Part shown: positions 21,155-31,263 of the stretch, one piece after another
Position numbering within the stretch: position 1 is the stretch's first letter
Layout of the letters: each line of letters starts with the position of its first letter
From: Clostridia bacterium
GTDB taxonomy: Bacteria > Bacillota > Clostridia > Oscillospirales > Acutalibacteraceae
DNA: 62,304 bases
Direction: 5' to 3'
Assembly (NCBI GenBank): GCA_017537365.1
Contig: JAFYKZ010000014.1
Span: 1 to 62,304, forward strand
Made by a program: the position numbers and the translations under genes
The notes under the pieces: model-generated
Told to the model about the DNA's origin: nothing
The model's input: only the letters and a program-made list of their open reading frames with translations
Databases searched by the model: none

Positions 21155-23980
21155 TTATCTGTTTTCATACTGAAGCCATTTGCGTTCAATTTCAACATTT
21201 GCTTCTTCACTGTATTTCAATAGCATTTCCTTTGAACTCTGGTTGTTTTCAACAACATTCCAGTAGCTTTGATATACAGAACGAGAAACATAATAACTAC
21301 CCGGATATTCAGGAACTTCTCTAATCTGACCAAAAGCGGTAGAAATAGTGTCTTTCATATCCATATCCCATTCAAGAGCATTGAAAGCCTCTGTATTAGA
21401 TACCGAAACACGACCGGTAGGTCCTAAGATTGTTTCGATTTCGTTTGAATAGGCAAGCTGTGTTTCAGCCGAAACCCACCATTTAATAAACTTCCATGAA
21501 GCTTCGGGGTTTTTGGTGTTTTGCATAATAGAACAAGCTGTTCCACCACCTGAGGAAATATGGCTTACCGAGCCATCCTCTTGAACAGTACCCGGAACAA
21601 GAGCTACACTCCATAAACCTTCGATTTCGGGAGCGGCTGCCTTTAATGTGGTATACATAGTATGAGTTGAAATACCAACCGGACAAGAACCTGTTCTGAA
21701 ACGGTTATAGAAATCCAAAGTTCTGGGCATTCTGAGCTTGGTATAATAATCGGTCCACTCTTTGAACACCGCAGCTGTATCGGCAGAGGATAAATTAGTG
21801 CTTCTGCCATCTTCCCTGTAAATATCAACACCGTTTTGTAACATAAGGGTTGGGAAAATATTGATACTACCGATACCTGCATTTGCCTGTCCAACACTTG
21901 TTGCGGTGTTGTTAGGAAGCCAAGCGGTTAGGTTGTTGGTTGCAAGAAGACTTACAACCTCCTCGAAATAATCCCAAGTCCATTCGTTAACATTTGAAAT
22001 GTCGATATCCATTTCCTCTAAAATGTCTTTTCTATAATATAATAGGTAGAAAGACTGAGTATCAGGAATACCGTATAAACCGCCCTTATAATAATAAGGT
22101 AATGCGGCGTCAACACCGAAATCTTTTAAAACATCCTTATAATCGGAGAACTTTGTCATATCGTAAAGAACTCCACGCATTGCAAGGTTAACCGGTTCAC
22201 TTCTTGAATGTTGAAGCAAACAGTCAGGTCCTTTTCCCGAAAGAATTGCCTGAACGATTGAAGCATTAACAAGCTGAACGTTAACTGATATTTTTTCTTT
22301 TGGAGTAAACGAGGTTTGAATAAGAGAGTTCAAAACTTGCGCTTGGTCGCGTCCCCAGTTAACCCAAATAGTAACATTTTCGTCGCTATTTCCGTCTGCA
22401 ACCGAGATATTGTTATAATCGTTTACAAAGGAAACGAAAAATCTTTCAACTGAATATATAGCCTTTTCAAAAATATTGGCCTTTTCAAAGGGCTTATCCT
22501 CTTTTGCATAAAGAGAAATTTTATCAATATCAAGTGGCATAGAGTTCATTTCAAAAAGAACAGATGCCAAAGAGGTGTATTTTGAGTAATAATTTGATTT
22601 ATAGCGGTGGGCGGTATACTTGTTATCAAGCATTAACTCCAAAACTTGTCGCATATTGTCGATAATAGAGATATAAGAACCGCTCTTCTCACCTGTTATC
22701 TCTTGAAGTTCTTTGCTGCAATCCATTAAGGTTTTACGGATTTTTTTAAGTCTTTCTTCCATATCGGAAATCTGAGAGAACAAATCATAATCGCGATATG
22801 TATCAACCGATTCACCGGTTATCATTGTTATGTCAATATAAAGGTCGCCGATATCAGAAACTGCTTGCTTTAAGCTGTTACGAACACCGTCAATCTCACC
22901 TGGAATAACGCTTAGAGAGATAGTGTGCTTACCTTCTGAGAAATAAACATAATAAGGATTATTTTTATGGTCTGCGAAGGTTGTTTCTTTCCAAGAATAT
23001 GTATAAGCGAAACCAAGCTCATCTGCCTCTTTAAAGGGAGACTCGCCGTCGATTTTAAGACTTCTGTAAACCTTAGCACCAATAATTGAGCTTTGGCGAT
23101 AAATAAAACCGATATTATAATATCCGGCTTTCATTTCAGGGGTTTCCCAAGTTAAAGTGTCGCCGTTTTTGGACCAGTTACCGCCGCCAATATAGTTTAC
23201 TAATGTGTTATAAGGGTCGTTAGGGGTTATATCAACGGTTGAGTTATCGCTTTTGCCTGCTAACCAGTAGCTGGTTTTAAGCTTTGCGTCCTCACCCTCA
23301 ATAATAATCGGCTTGCCTTTATAAAAATCCTTTGAAGGCTTTTTATAAGATTCAACCTGCTTTTCGCCGCCTAAAACAAGCTTTTTAACATCAAACTCAC
23401 CGTAAAGACCGGTAAATTCAAACTCGTGCTTGCCTGCGGTGAGATAAAACATATATGGGTCGTTTGTCCAATCGGTAATATCGGTTAAAATATCGAAATA
23501 GTATTCTTTTGATGGAATCTGAGTTGGAGCGAATTGGTTACCAAGACCATCCACACGAACTTTACCATCATTCTCAAAAATTCTTAATAAATTAAACTTC
23601 TCTGCCTCGTCGAAAGGAAGTTTTCCGTCAACCTTAACCGAAAAGGTTAATTCGCTGTTAGCCTTATCGGTAGCAAGATAAGAAAAACCTAAGGTATATA
23701 AACCTGTTTCTACAACCTCAACCTCTAATTTGGTTGGATTGCTTGTAACCTTAAAGTTGGTATCAAGCTCTATATCCTTCGAAGCTAAAGTGTTATCCAG
23801 CTTCGATATGTAAGAAGCATACGCAGTGGGACTTATATCCTCAGCCGAAGTAATTGTATCAACAGTAGCTTCTGCTTCGTTAATAACGCTATCGCCCTCA
23901 GCCGCATAACAGCCAAGACCTAATAGCATACATAAAGCTAATACCAATGATACAAGTCTATAAACCTTATTCCTCATCAT
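21155..23980 (-). CDS. Solute-binding protein of an ABC sugar importer fused to carbohydrate-binding-like domains
   Basis: A 941-residue exported protein, about twice the usual size of a family-1 sugar-binding protein. After a signal peptide (MMRNKVYRL... to about residue 27) the first 400 residues form two beta-sandwich units similar in phrasing to CBM6/35-like domains. Examples are YTLGFSYLATDKANSELTFSVKVDG... and KPIIIEGEDAKLKTSYW. A helical linker spans about 410-540. From about 545 onward it is a MalE-type solute-binding protein (VTIWVNWGRDQAQVL, LTAWLPNN, GISTHTMYTTLKAA, WKFIKWWVSAETQ). No lipobox was found, so attachment to the cell is unclear. It is encoded directly before the MalF/MalG pair. 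The start ATG at 23980 is one of several closely spaced ATGs and is the least certain part. Confidence 0.82.
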   Translation of the reverse strand: MMRNKVYRLVSLVLALCMLLGLGCYAAEGDSVINEAEATVDTITSAEDISPTAYASYISKLDNTLASKDIELDTNFKVTSNPTKLEVEVVETGLYTLGFSYLATDKANSELTFSVKVDGKLPFDEAEKFNLLRIFENDGKVRVDGLGNQFAPTQIPSKEYYFDILTDITDWTNDPYMFYLTAGKHEFEFTGLYGEFDVKKLVLGGEKQVESYKKPSKDFYKGKPIIIEGEDAKLKTSYWLAGKSDNSTVDITPNDPYNTLVNYIGGGNWSKNGDTLTWETPEMKAGYYNIGFIYRQSSIIGAKVYRSLKIDGESPFKEADELGFAYTYSWKETTFADHKNNPYYVYFSEGKHTISLSVIPGEIDGVRNSLKQAVSDIGDLYIDITMITGESVDTYRDYDLFSQISDMEERLKKIRKTLMDCSKELQEITGEKSGSYISIIDNMRQVLELMLDNKYTAHRYKSNYYSKYTSLASVLFEMNSMPLDIDKISLYAKEDKPFEKANIFEKAIYSVERFFVSFVNDYNNISVADGNSDENVTIWVNWGRDQAQVLNSLIQTSFTPKEKISVNVQLVNASIVQAILSGKGPDCLLQHSRSEPVNLAMRGVLYDMTKFSDYKDVLKDFGVDAALPYYYKGGLYGIPDTQSFYLLYYRKDILEEMDIDISNVNEWTWDYFEEVVSLLATNNLTAWLPNNTATSVGQANAGIGSINIFPTLMLQNGVDIYREDGRSTNLSSADTAAVFKEWTDYYTKLRMPRTLDFYNRFRTGSCPVGISTHTMYTTLKAAAPEIEGLWSVALVPGTVQEDGSVSHISSGGGTACSIMQNTKNPEASWKFIKWWVSAETQLAYSNEIETILGPTGRVSVSNTEAFNALEWDMDMKDTISTAFGQIREVPEYPGSYYVSRSVYQSYWNVVENNQSSKEMLLKYSEEANVEIERKWLQYENR

Positions 23981-24148
23981 AATAATTACCATTTCCTTTC
24001 TTGGACTTATATTTTGCACTTTGCATTTCGCATTTTAAATATTGGACTTTAAACAGCAGATAAATTTTCATTTATCAACTTTTTAAAATCTAATATAATT
24101 TTGCATTTAGCATTTTGCACTTTGCATTTAATATGTATTAACACACCT

Positions 24149-24178
24149 AATTCCGAGGGAGTTTCCTCCCTCGGAATT
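24149..24178 (-). terminator. Strong hairpin after the giant beta-helix gene
   Basis: Perfect 13-bp arms AATTCCGAGGGAG and CTCCCTCGGAATT around a TTTC loop. It is downstream of the 2147-residue protein gene. A T-run is lacking on the minus strand, so it may be an mRNA 3' stabiliser as much as a terminator. Confidence 0.55.
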
Positions 24179-24226
24179 AAGATATTTAAACTAATTTAAT
24201 ACTAAAAAGTATTATTCAGTTTGAAC

Positions 24227-27200
24227 TTAGTCGATCCAAGCAACAAGAAGTGCATTTTCATCAAATCTTGCAACAGCTTCTGCTAAGCTTTGTTGAGATG
24301 TTGCATAATCGAAGCTATCAACATCACCGTATCTCATGATGTAACCATCCCAGTTAACATTTTCTTGATAGTAAATGTTGCCTTCGGTTGTGAGATATTG
24401 ATAATTAGTTTCAGTAACATCCGCATAACCATCTTTGATAGAATCCTCAGTTGTACCAACACCGCCCCAGAACCAGCAGATAATATTAACTCTAGCATTG
24501 GAGAATGTGTTGTTTTTAATAGTAATGCTGTTGTTAGCATTAGTATTATAGCTGTTTCTACCGCCATAGATATGAGCAGAGAACATTGCGATGTTACCAT
24601 CTAATGGACGTTGATCGAATGACCAGCAGTAACCTGTGTTAGCAATGATATTGCCTTCAACAAGGATATTTTCTAACTTACTGTTGCCAGTACCCCAAAT
24701 TTCCATACCATAGAAGTTATTGGTTAAGAGGTTATTTGTGATACTAACATTAGAGAAGTCCTTAGAATCCCAAGCTTGAGGAGTGATAGCAGAGTCATAG
24801 CATTGGTAGATATGATTGTAAGATGCTACAAAGTTAGAACCACCGTTACCAAACTCAATACCGTTACCAAGAGGATCGCTATCACCTGTGCTGTTCTTTC
24901 TACCGCCAACATAACCGATTTCGCAATATCTAACGGTTACGCCACCTCGCATATTGCTACCTTGGATGCCATGGCCACCTGAATACTTAACAGTAATATT
25001 TTCAACGATTACACCATCAGCAAGACCAATAACTGTTGGAGCTTGAGCAACTTCAATGCGGTCATATTCAGCAGCAGGACCATTTTCATTAGCGCAATTT
25101 ACATAAAGAGTATATTTTCTACCCGAGAAAGTAAAGGTTGAAAGTGCGCAATATTCGCCCTCGTTAGCAAGCTTATCCTTGCTATCAAAACGAACAGTAC
25201 CTTCTGAACGATTACCTGTGAAACCAACGCCGGAGATAACTTCATCACCCTTGAAGAAGTAAACGTTACCAACTTCGTTAGTTGAATCTAATTCAACAGA
25301 CCAAATATTGTTGCCTTCATTTTTCCACTCTTTAGTCTTATAATCCTGAGCAGAACCAAGAATTTCAGGTCTAGCACCTTCGCCATAAGCAGAAAGTGTT
25401 GTATCGGAATTTAACTTAATTTCATCAACTGAACGATAAGTTGTTCCGCGCTTTAAGAGAATTGTGTTACCGGAACCTGCCTTAGAGATAGCTCTTGAAA
25501 TAGTCTTCAAAGCAGTAGCTTCGCTAGTACCGTTATTGTTATCGTTACCATTTACAGCATCTACATAATAAGCAGTGCCTTCGATAGTGGTTTCAATACC
25601 TGCATCGATAACTGCTTCGAGAGCAGCTTCAGCAGCAGCAGAACCTAAGAGACCAAGAGCTCTCTTTTGAACTCTGATTAAGTCCTTAACGTTAACTTCG
25701 CCATCGTTGTTAGCATCTTCATAAGGATTGATTGTTGCTTTAGCTAAGCCGATAAGGATTTGCTTTAAGTTAACAGAGATTTCAGCGTCAGAGTAAACAG
25801 TGAAGAAATCTTCAGGGATTGAAACAACGCTTGTGTACTTATCAGAACCTATGTTAACTTCGCCGCCATCAGAATCGCCTTGGAAGTTACCTAACCAACC
25901 GTGACCAACAACGCGAGTAACTGCTTCATCAGATTGTTGGCTCATGCGGATGTTATCAGCAGTGCCAAATACTGGGTTAAGGTCAGCAATAATGTTTACG
26001 TTATTAGCATCTCCATCTTTAATGAGAGAGAAATTAGAGAGATACAATTTAGCATCATAGCTATCTGCACCTAAACGGAAGTAAACTCTAGCTTTAATAG
26101 CTTCTTCAGTTGGGTTAGTAATCTTATAAGTCTTGGTGAAGCCTTCGGTTGAAATTTCTTCAACAACTGCACCGTTATAAGCGCCAACAATGAAGTGAGA
26201 AGTGTTTGAACGATAATCAAACTTGAAGGTATAAGATGCGCCTGCATCAAAAACAGAGAAGAACTGAGCTTCATGTCTTTCGCCACCCTTTAAGAGAAGA
26301 GCAGCATTGTTGTTGCTAAGAGCTACATCATCGAAGAGTTCAGCAACATAAGGAATGAAGCCATAATCATAGCATTCCCATTGAGGATTATTGATAAAAT
26401 TCCAACCCTCTTCGCCTCTACCAAAGTCACCGTTTTTGATGAGGTTCTCATCAGAATCAGCAGCCTTAAGAACTACATTTGCATAGTAAACAGTACCACA
26501 GCTAGCAATTTTGCCTGCCATATTTGTAAGACGAATAAGGAGATTTGATTCAGCATCACCTGTTGTGATAGTGAAGCTACGGAATGTGCCTGTATCAGCT
26601 GTTTGAGTGATTTCAGCACCTGAGCAATCAACAGTTGTATAAGCAATAGCGCCTGCGGTTGCTCTGTAATTAAATGAATAAGTATAAGTTGTGTTAGGAT
26701 CTAAGCTGATTGTCCTATCAACACCTGGATATCCAGAACCATTCTTACCAGCGAGTCTGAAGATATTTGGAGTTCCATCATACTTAAGAACTGTATTAAC
26801 ATTTTCTAAACCATTGATAACAACGCCTTCAGTTTTAGCAATAGGCTCTGCATCATAGTTAGAAGTTACAACATTTTCACCTGCGAAGTTAACAGTCATA
26901 GTGTTGCCTGATGAAACAGCAAAATCAAGAACTGTATTTTCAGCAGTGAAGTTACAATCAGTGATATTAACAACCTTGTTGTTACCATTCTTAACTTCAA
27001 GAGGAAGAGCGGTACCCTCATGTTTAATATTAACATTATTAAGAGTTACGCTACCGCTATTACATACATGACTAATAATAGGTTTCTCTCTTGTCATAGC
27101 AAGAGTAACATTAGAAATATTAATTTCTACCCCATAACTACCAGATGCCATAGCAAACATACCGTCGCCTGTAATAGCAGAACCAACGAAATTACCACCT

Positions 27201-30200
27201 GTAATATTTAAAACAGAACCATCTGCACCTGTTCTAAACCAAGCAAATGTGTCAAGACCTGTTCCACCGGAAACCTTATCAAATGTACCGTCGGAAATAT
27301 TAACAGTTGCAGTTTTTCTAAAGTCGATAAGCGGAACTTGGTTGTTTCCTTTAAATGTACCGCCAAAAATATTAATTGTTGGATTACCGGTACTCTCAGC
27401 ATGGAAAGGTTTATTACCAACAAATTCAGCACCGCTATAAACATTAACAGTTGCACTGCCTTCGCCTAGATAATGAACCATATCAACAGTTGTTCCTGTG
27501 GTTGTGCTAGCATTAAATGCAACCGCACCTGTACCATCTTGTAAACCGAAGTTAATAGTACCTGCACCTTGAACATTAATAGCTTTACCAGCATCATCAT
27601 TTAATGAGCAGTTTTCAAAGTTGATTGTACCTTGATTGCCAGCAGAGATATAAGCAACAAGAGCATTATCACCTAATGCGTTAACCTCTGCACCGCCTTT
27701 TAGGGTGAGAGTTCCTGTGAAATCAGAAGCCAAGGTTATAGCATTTGCATAAGATTCAATAATACCGCCATCAACTGTAACAACAGCGTTACCGCTAACT
27801 GTAATACCGTTAACAGCTTTCAAATCGGTAAATGTTACATTACCTGCAGAAACATTTGGAATTCCTGCAAATTCATAACCATTGCCATTTACAGTGTAGG
27901 TTTTATTAGCATTAAATTCAATAACACCAACAATATTATCAATAAGCTTTAATTCATCGCCATCTTCAATAGCAGCCATTGCTTCTTCAATAGACACATA
28001 TGGCTCATCATTAATTTCACAAATCGGGTCGCCGCCCGCTGTAATAATAGTAATAGGTTCAGAATCAATATCGCCATCAAATTGGGTATCTTCATCGAAT
28101 GTTGCAAAAGCAGATTTTGAACCCTCGAATGCTATACCAACAGCACCGCCGCCCGGTACGATATAACAAGCTGCAAAATTAACAGTAATGTTATCTGCAA
28201 TATAGAATAAAGCAGTTTCATTGCCATCGCGAATTATTTCAACACCATTGAAATTATATCCAACAGCAGCACTTTCAAATTTAAACATATAGTCAGAACT
28301 TGAATCGTTGAAAATACCACCAGTAACATTTACAGAACCGCCGGTGGGAGCACCTGCTGTTCTAACAACCATACCATAGAAATCGCCGTCTTCAATATTA
28401 ACATCGGCAGCACCGGCTTTGTCATAAACAACTGCGTAACCAGTACCATCTTTTGCATGTAATTCACCGCCAGAAATATTAACGGTTGATGTTTGTTGGA
28501 TTTGGATAACATGGCCGCCATAAGAGGTACTAGCATTAGATGTTAAAGTACCGCCATAAATATTAAGAACAGGTTTTCCTGAACCATTTATATTAACAGG
28601 CAAAGCAGCTTTAATTTCAGCACCATCATAAATATTGACTGTTGCCGAACCAGCTTCTGTCCACCAAATGAGGTCGCCATCTTTTGCGCTTGTACCCTCA
28701 ACATAAGTAGTAACAGAACCATCTTCCTTACCGATGTTAATAGTACCTGCACCTTTAATTGCAAAACCTTCGCCTGCTGTATCGCTTACGCTACAATCTT
28801 CAAGATTGATAGTTGCATTAGAGCCTGCATAAGTGTTAATAACATTACCTGTTGAACAGGTTAAGCTAGCACCGTTTTTAACAGTTATAGTACCTGTTGC
28901 AGCAGAATCAACAATTAAAGCAGGTGCGGTTGCACCGTCATAACTACCGCCATCAATAACAACATTAGCAGCGTTATTAACTTTAACATTTGTTGCGGTA
29001 ACATCTTTTAATGTAACATTACCTGCATTAACATTTATTGTACCAATAATTCTATTATCTGAAGCATCAACAGTATAGGTTTTATTAGCATCAAGAGAAA
29101 TATCAGAAGAAATTTCTTCTAAAAGGGTAATAGTTTCGCCATCCTGAACAGCCTCAGCTGCATCGGCAAACTTTTCATATGTTGTTTCACCGATTTGGCA
29201 AACAGGAGGAATATATCCTGCATCTTGAAGAACAGTGCCGTTATTATTAACAGTCCAACCTGCTTCATTTAAAAGAGCAACATTATTTATAGAAACAAGT
29301 TTACCGCCATCAAGGTTTAATGTACCAGGATTATTACCTGAAGGTAGATAAATAGGAGATGCAATAGCAGTCATCTCACAGTTTGTAATAGTAAGAACCG
29401 CTGCATTATTACCATAAGTATGTTTAATAATGTTACCTGTTCCCTCTGTTCTGTTAATTGTCCAATTAGAGAATGAATGACCTGTATTAGCCGAACCGAA
29501 TCTAAAGAAAGGACCGCTGCCGGCATGAGTCATTGAAAGGTTACCTGATGAACCATCAACCACAGTAAGAGCAGCCGTAGCATTAATATCTACTATACCA
29601 TCTGCGAAATCAGCATTATTATTAATAAATGTACCGCCGTTAAGATAGAATTTGGTACTATTTTCTTGTTTAATAATGATACCTTTTCCAACTTGGTTAA
29701 ATGTACCGCCATTAATAGTTAATGTTGTGCGGTCAGCATGCCAAAACATGTGATTATCTGAATTTTGGATAAATGTACCGCCGTTAATAGTTGTATTCGC
29801 ATCACTTTCGTTATAACAAAATTTATTACTGCCGTTTTGAGTAAATGTACCGCCATTAACGGTTACTACTGATTTACCTGTTGGATAAAAAGTATAACCT
29901 GCGCCGTTTGAAGTAAATGTACCACCATTAATGGTAACATTCGCTCCGCCGCTCATTTTTATAGCATAACAACCTGAGTCTGTTGTTGTAGTAAAAGTAC
30001 CGCTGTATATGGTAGCCTTCATACTGCCGCCTTCTTTACCAAAAAGCGGTAAAGCTTGTTTAGCTTGTATAATCGGGCCAGAAGCGCCTTCTTCACCGAT
30101 TGTAACAGTAGCGTTACAAGCAGAAGTTGTATATATACCTTCTTTATTAGTATATATTTCTGCATCCTTAGTAACAACTACAGTACCACCGTTTTGACGA

Positions 30201-30670
30201 ATCTCAATCGGGTTTTTGCTATAGTTTTCAAATTTACAATCTTCGTATCTGATGTTACAAGCTGCATCAGCCGAAAGCATTCTACCTTTTACTACTACTC
30301 CGCCTTTAAAAGTTAAATTACCTGTAAAAGTATTAAAATAGAATGAATCGTTTGAACCGCTGGTTGCTGACCATGTACCACCATTTAAGATGATATCGCC
30401 ACTACCTGTGAACTTAATATTCTCATCTCTTGTTAATGTAATAGTACTTGTTCCGCCATTAATAGTAACAGATTTATCAATTATTACTTGCTCTGTAACA
30501 GAGAAATCACCGGTAATATTGATTTCACCGCCTGCTGCTACTGCTTTCTTAAAAGAAGCTAAATCGCTTACAGATGTTGCAGCCGATGCTGTCATCGGGA
30601 TAGCAGCAAAGCAAGAAAACGCCAAAACAACTGCTACTAAAATGCTTAAGAGTTTTTTAGTTTTTCTCAT
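24227..30670 (-). CDS. Giant secreted beta-helix protein with dockerin-like repeat
   Basis: A 2147-residue exported protein. A signal peptide ends near ASAAT (about residue 32). Residues 35-1290 are right-handed parallel beta-helix made of dozens of short turns of the TINGGTF type. Residues 1300-1600 are beta-sandwich modules resembling carbohydrate-binding domains. Around 1645-1675 is one dockerin-type calcium-binding segment, DANNDGEVNVKDLIRVQK, usually followed or preceded by a second copy that is degenerate here. From about 1700 to the end is a second beta-helix domain paralogous to the 543- and 451-residue proteins in this window. AGGAG precedes the ATG. It is probably a surface glycan-binding or lyase-type protein. 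Whether the single dockerin repeat can dock to a cohesin is doubtful. Confidence 0.75.
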   Translation of the reverse strand: MRKTKKLLSILVAVVLAFSCFAAIPMTASAATSVSDLASFKKAVAAGGEINITGDFSVTEQVIIDKSVTINGGTSTITLTRDENIKFTGSGDIILNGGTWSATSGSNDSFYFNTFTGNLTFKGGVVVKGRMLSADAACNIRYEDCKFENYSKNPIEIRQNGGTVVVTKDAEIYTNKEGIYTTSACNATVTIGEEGASGPIIQAKQALPLFGKEGGSMKATIYSGTFTTTTDSGCYAIKMSGGANVTINGGTFTSNGAGYTFYPTGKSVVTVNGGTFTQNGSNKFCYNESDANTTINGGTFIQNSDNHMFWHADRTTLTINGGTFNQVGKGIIIKQENSTKFYLNGGTFINNNADFADGIVDINATAALTVVDGSSGNLSMTHAGSGPFFRFGSANTGHSFSNWTINRTEGTGNIIKHTYGNNAAVLTITNCEMTAIASPIYLPSGNNPGTLNLDGGKLVSINNVALLNEAGWTVNNNGTVLQDAGYIPPVCQIGETTYEKFADAAEAVQDGETITLLEEISSDISLDANKTYTVDASDNRIIGTINVNAGNVTLKDVTATNVKVNNAANVVIDGGSYDGATAPALIVDSAATGTITVKNGASLTCSTGNVINTYAGSNATINLEDCSVSDTAGEGFAIKGAGTINIGKEDGSVTTYVEGTSAKDGDLIWWTEAGSATVNIYDGAEIKAALPVNINGSGKPVLNIYGGTLTSNASTSYGGHVIQIQQTSTVNISGGELHAKDGTGYAVVYDKAGAADVNIEDGDFYGMVVRTAGAPTGGSVNVTGGIFNDSSSDYMFKFESAAVGYNFNGVEIIRDGNETALFYIADNITVNFAACYIVPGGGAVGIAFEGSKSAFATFDEDTQFDGDIDSEPITIITAGGDPICEINDEPYVSIEEAMAAIEDGDELKLIDNIVGVIEFNANKTYTVNGNGYEFAGIPNVSAGNVTFTDLKAVNGITVSGNAVVTVDGGIIESYANAITLASDFTGTLTLKGGAEVNALGDNALVAYISAGNQGTINFENCSLNDDAGKAINVQGAGTINFGLQDGTGAVAFNASTTTGTTVDMVHYLGEGSATVNVYSGAEFVGNKPFHAESTGNPTINIFGGTFKGNNQVPLIDFRKTATVNISDGTFDKVSGGTGLDTFAWFRTGADGSVLNITGGNFVGSAITGDGMFAMASGSYGVEINISNVTLAMTREKPIISHVCNSGSVTLNNVNIKHEGTALPLEVKNGNNKVVNITDCNFTAENTVLDFAVSSGNTMTVNFAGENVVTSNYDAEPIAKTEGVVINGLENVNTVLKYDGTPNIFRLAGKNGSGYPGVDRTISLDPNTTYTYSFNYRATAGAIAYTTVDCSGAEITQTADTGTFRSFTITTGDAESNLLIRLTNMAGKIASCGTVYYANVVLKAADSDENLIKNGDFGRGEEGWNFINNPQWECYDYGFIPYVAELFDDVALSNNNAALLLKGGERHEAQFFSVFDAGASYTFKFDYRSNTSHFIVGAYNGAVVEEISTEGFTKTYKITNPTEEAIKARVYFRLGADSYDAKLYLSNFSLIKDGDANNVNIIADLNPVFGTADNIRMSQQSDEAVTRVVGHGWLGNFQGDSDGGEVNIGSDKYTSVVSIPEDFFTVYSDAEISVNLKQILIGLAKATINPYEDANNDGEVNVKDLIRVQKRALGLLGSAAAEAALEAVIDAGIETTIEGTAYYVDAVNGNDNNNGTSEATALKTISRAISKAGSGNTILLKRGTTYRSVDEIKLNSDTTLSAYGEGARPEILGSAQDYKTKEWKNEGNNIWSVELDSTNEVGNVYFFKGDEVISGVGFTGNRSEGTVRFDSKDKLANEGEYCALSTFTFSGRKYTLYVNCANENGPAAEYDRIEVAQAPTVIGLADGVIVENITVKYSGGHGIQGSNMRGGVTVRYCEIGYVGGRKNSTGDSDPLGNGIEFGNGGSNFVASYNHIYQCYDSAITPQAWDSKDFSNVSITNNLLTNNFYGMEIWGTGNSKLENILVEGNIIANTGYCWSFDQRPLDGNIAMFSAHIYGGRNSYNTNANNSITIKNNTFSNARVNIICWFWGGVGTTEDSIKDGYADVTETNYQYLTTEGNIYYQENVNWDGYIMRYGDVDSFDYATSQQSLAEAVARFDENALLVAWID

Positions 30671-31028
30671 TTTAATTTTCTCCTTTTTGAAAAATTTTTA
30701 AAATCGCAAATTGGGTTAAAAATACGATTGTTTCAAAAACTTGGGATGCATATCCCCCTTTCTTTAAGAACATATCGTATGAATAAGATGCTAGTTGAAA
30801 ATATTAGGGTTATGTATAGATAACAGTCTCTCAGCTATTATCTTTTAATCCGTCTCTTTATATCCCTAATACCTCGCACTAACCTCAAATTAACTATGTT
30901 CACAAGTATTTTTTGATGTTATTAAAACATCGGGTATCGAAATCATTTGGAATGGGTTTATTAAATTTTAACCTTATCCAAAATGGTTTTTGAAAAAGAT
31001 TTCATAATAGAATATATTAAATTTTTAT
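30671..31028. other. Long leader region of the giant beta-helix gene
   Basis: About 360 bp without a plausible gene. It must contain the promoter and a long untranslated leader of the minus-strand giant protein. Small inverted repeats (GATAATAG with CTGTTATC, and GATGTTTTAATAACATC) are visible, but I recognise no riboswitch and could not find a convincing -35/-10 pair. Confidence 0.4.
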
Positions 31029-31099
31029 TTTGTAGGGAACGGATTTATCCGTTCCGCTTTCGGTAGGCATAAATGCCTACCCTACAAACATATCAATTT
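31029..31099. repeat. MITE-like palindromic repeat, copy 1
   Basis: Terminal inverted repeats TTTGTAGGG and CCCTACAAA enclose two adjacent short palindromes (GGAACGGAT/ATCCGTTCC and GGTAGGCAT/ATGCCTACC). The same 50-odd-bp core, and the CATATCAATTT that follows it, recurs at 34875-34945. Confidence 0.75.
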
Positions 31100-31151
31100 G
31101 ATTTCAATATATAGTATATTACATATATATAATTGAATTTGATTTTTTGTT

Positions 31152-31230
31152 TGTAGGGGAGGGTCTCTGCGCCCTCCCGTTTGGGATTTGATTTCATTTA
31201 TTCGGGAGGGCACGGAGACCCTCCCCTACA
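31152..31230. repeat. Large imperfect hairpin repeat related to the TGTAGGG family
   Basis: Arms of 28 bp (TGTAGGGGAGGGTCTC... and its near-exact reverse complement ending CCCTCCCCTACA) flank a 23-nt loop. The ends resemble those of the 31029 repeat, so it looks like a second, distinct member of the same short palindromic repeat class. It lies just after the stop codon of the binding-protein gene and could double as a terminator. Confidence 0.7.
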
Positions 31231-31263
31231 TTATTTAATTATTTACACAACAAACGAATTCAA

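Noticed and set aside
26900-30300. Regularly spaced similar segments in the giant protein gene, resembling a repeat array or CRISPR.
   Set aside because: They encode beta-helix turns of the INGGTF type in one open frame and vary in length and sequence.
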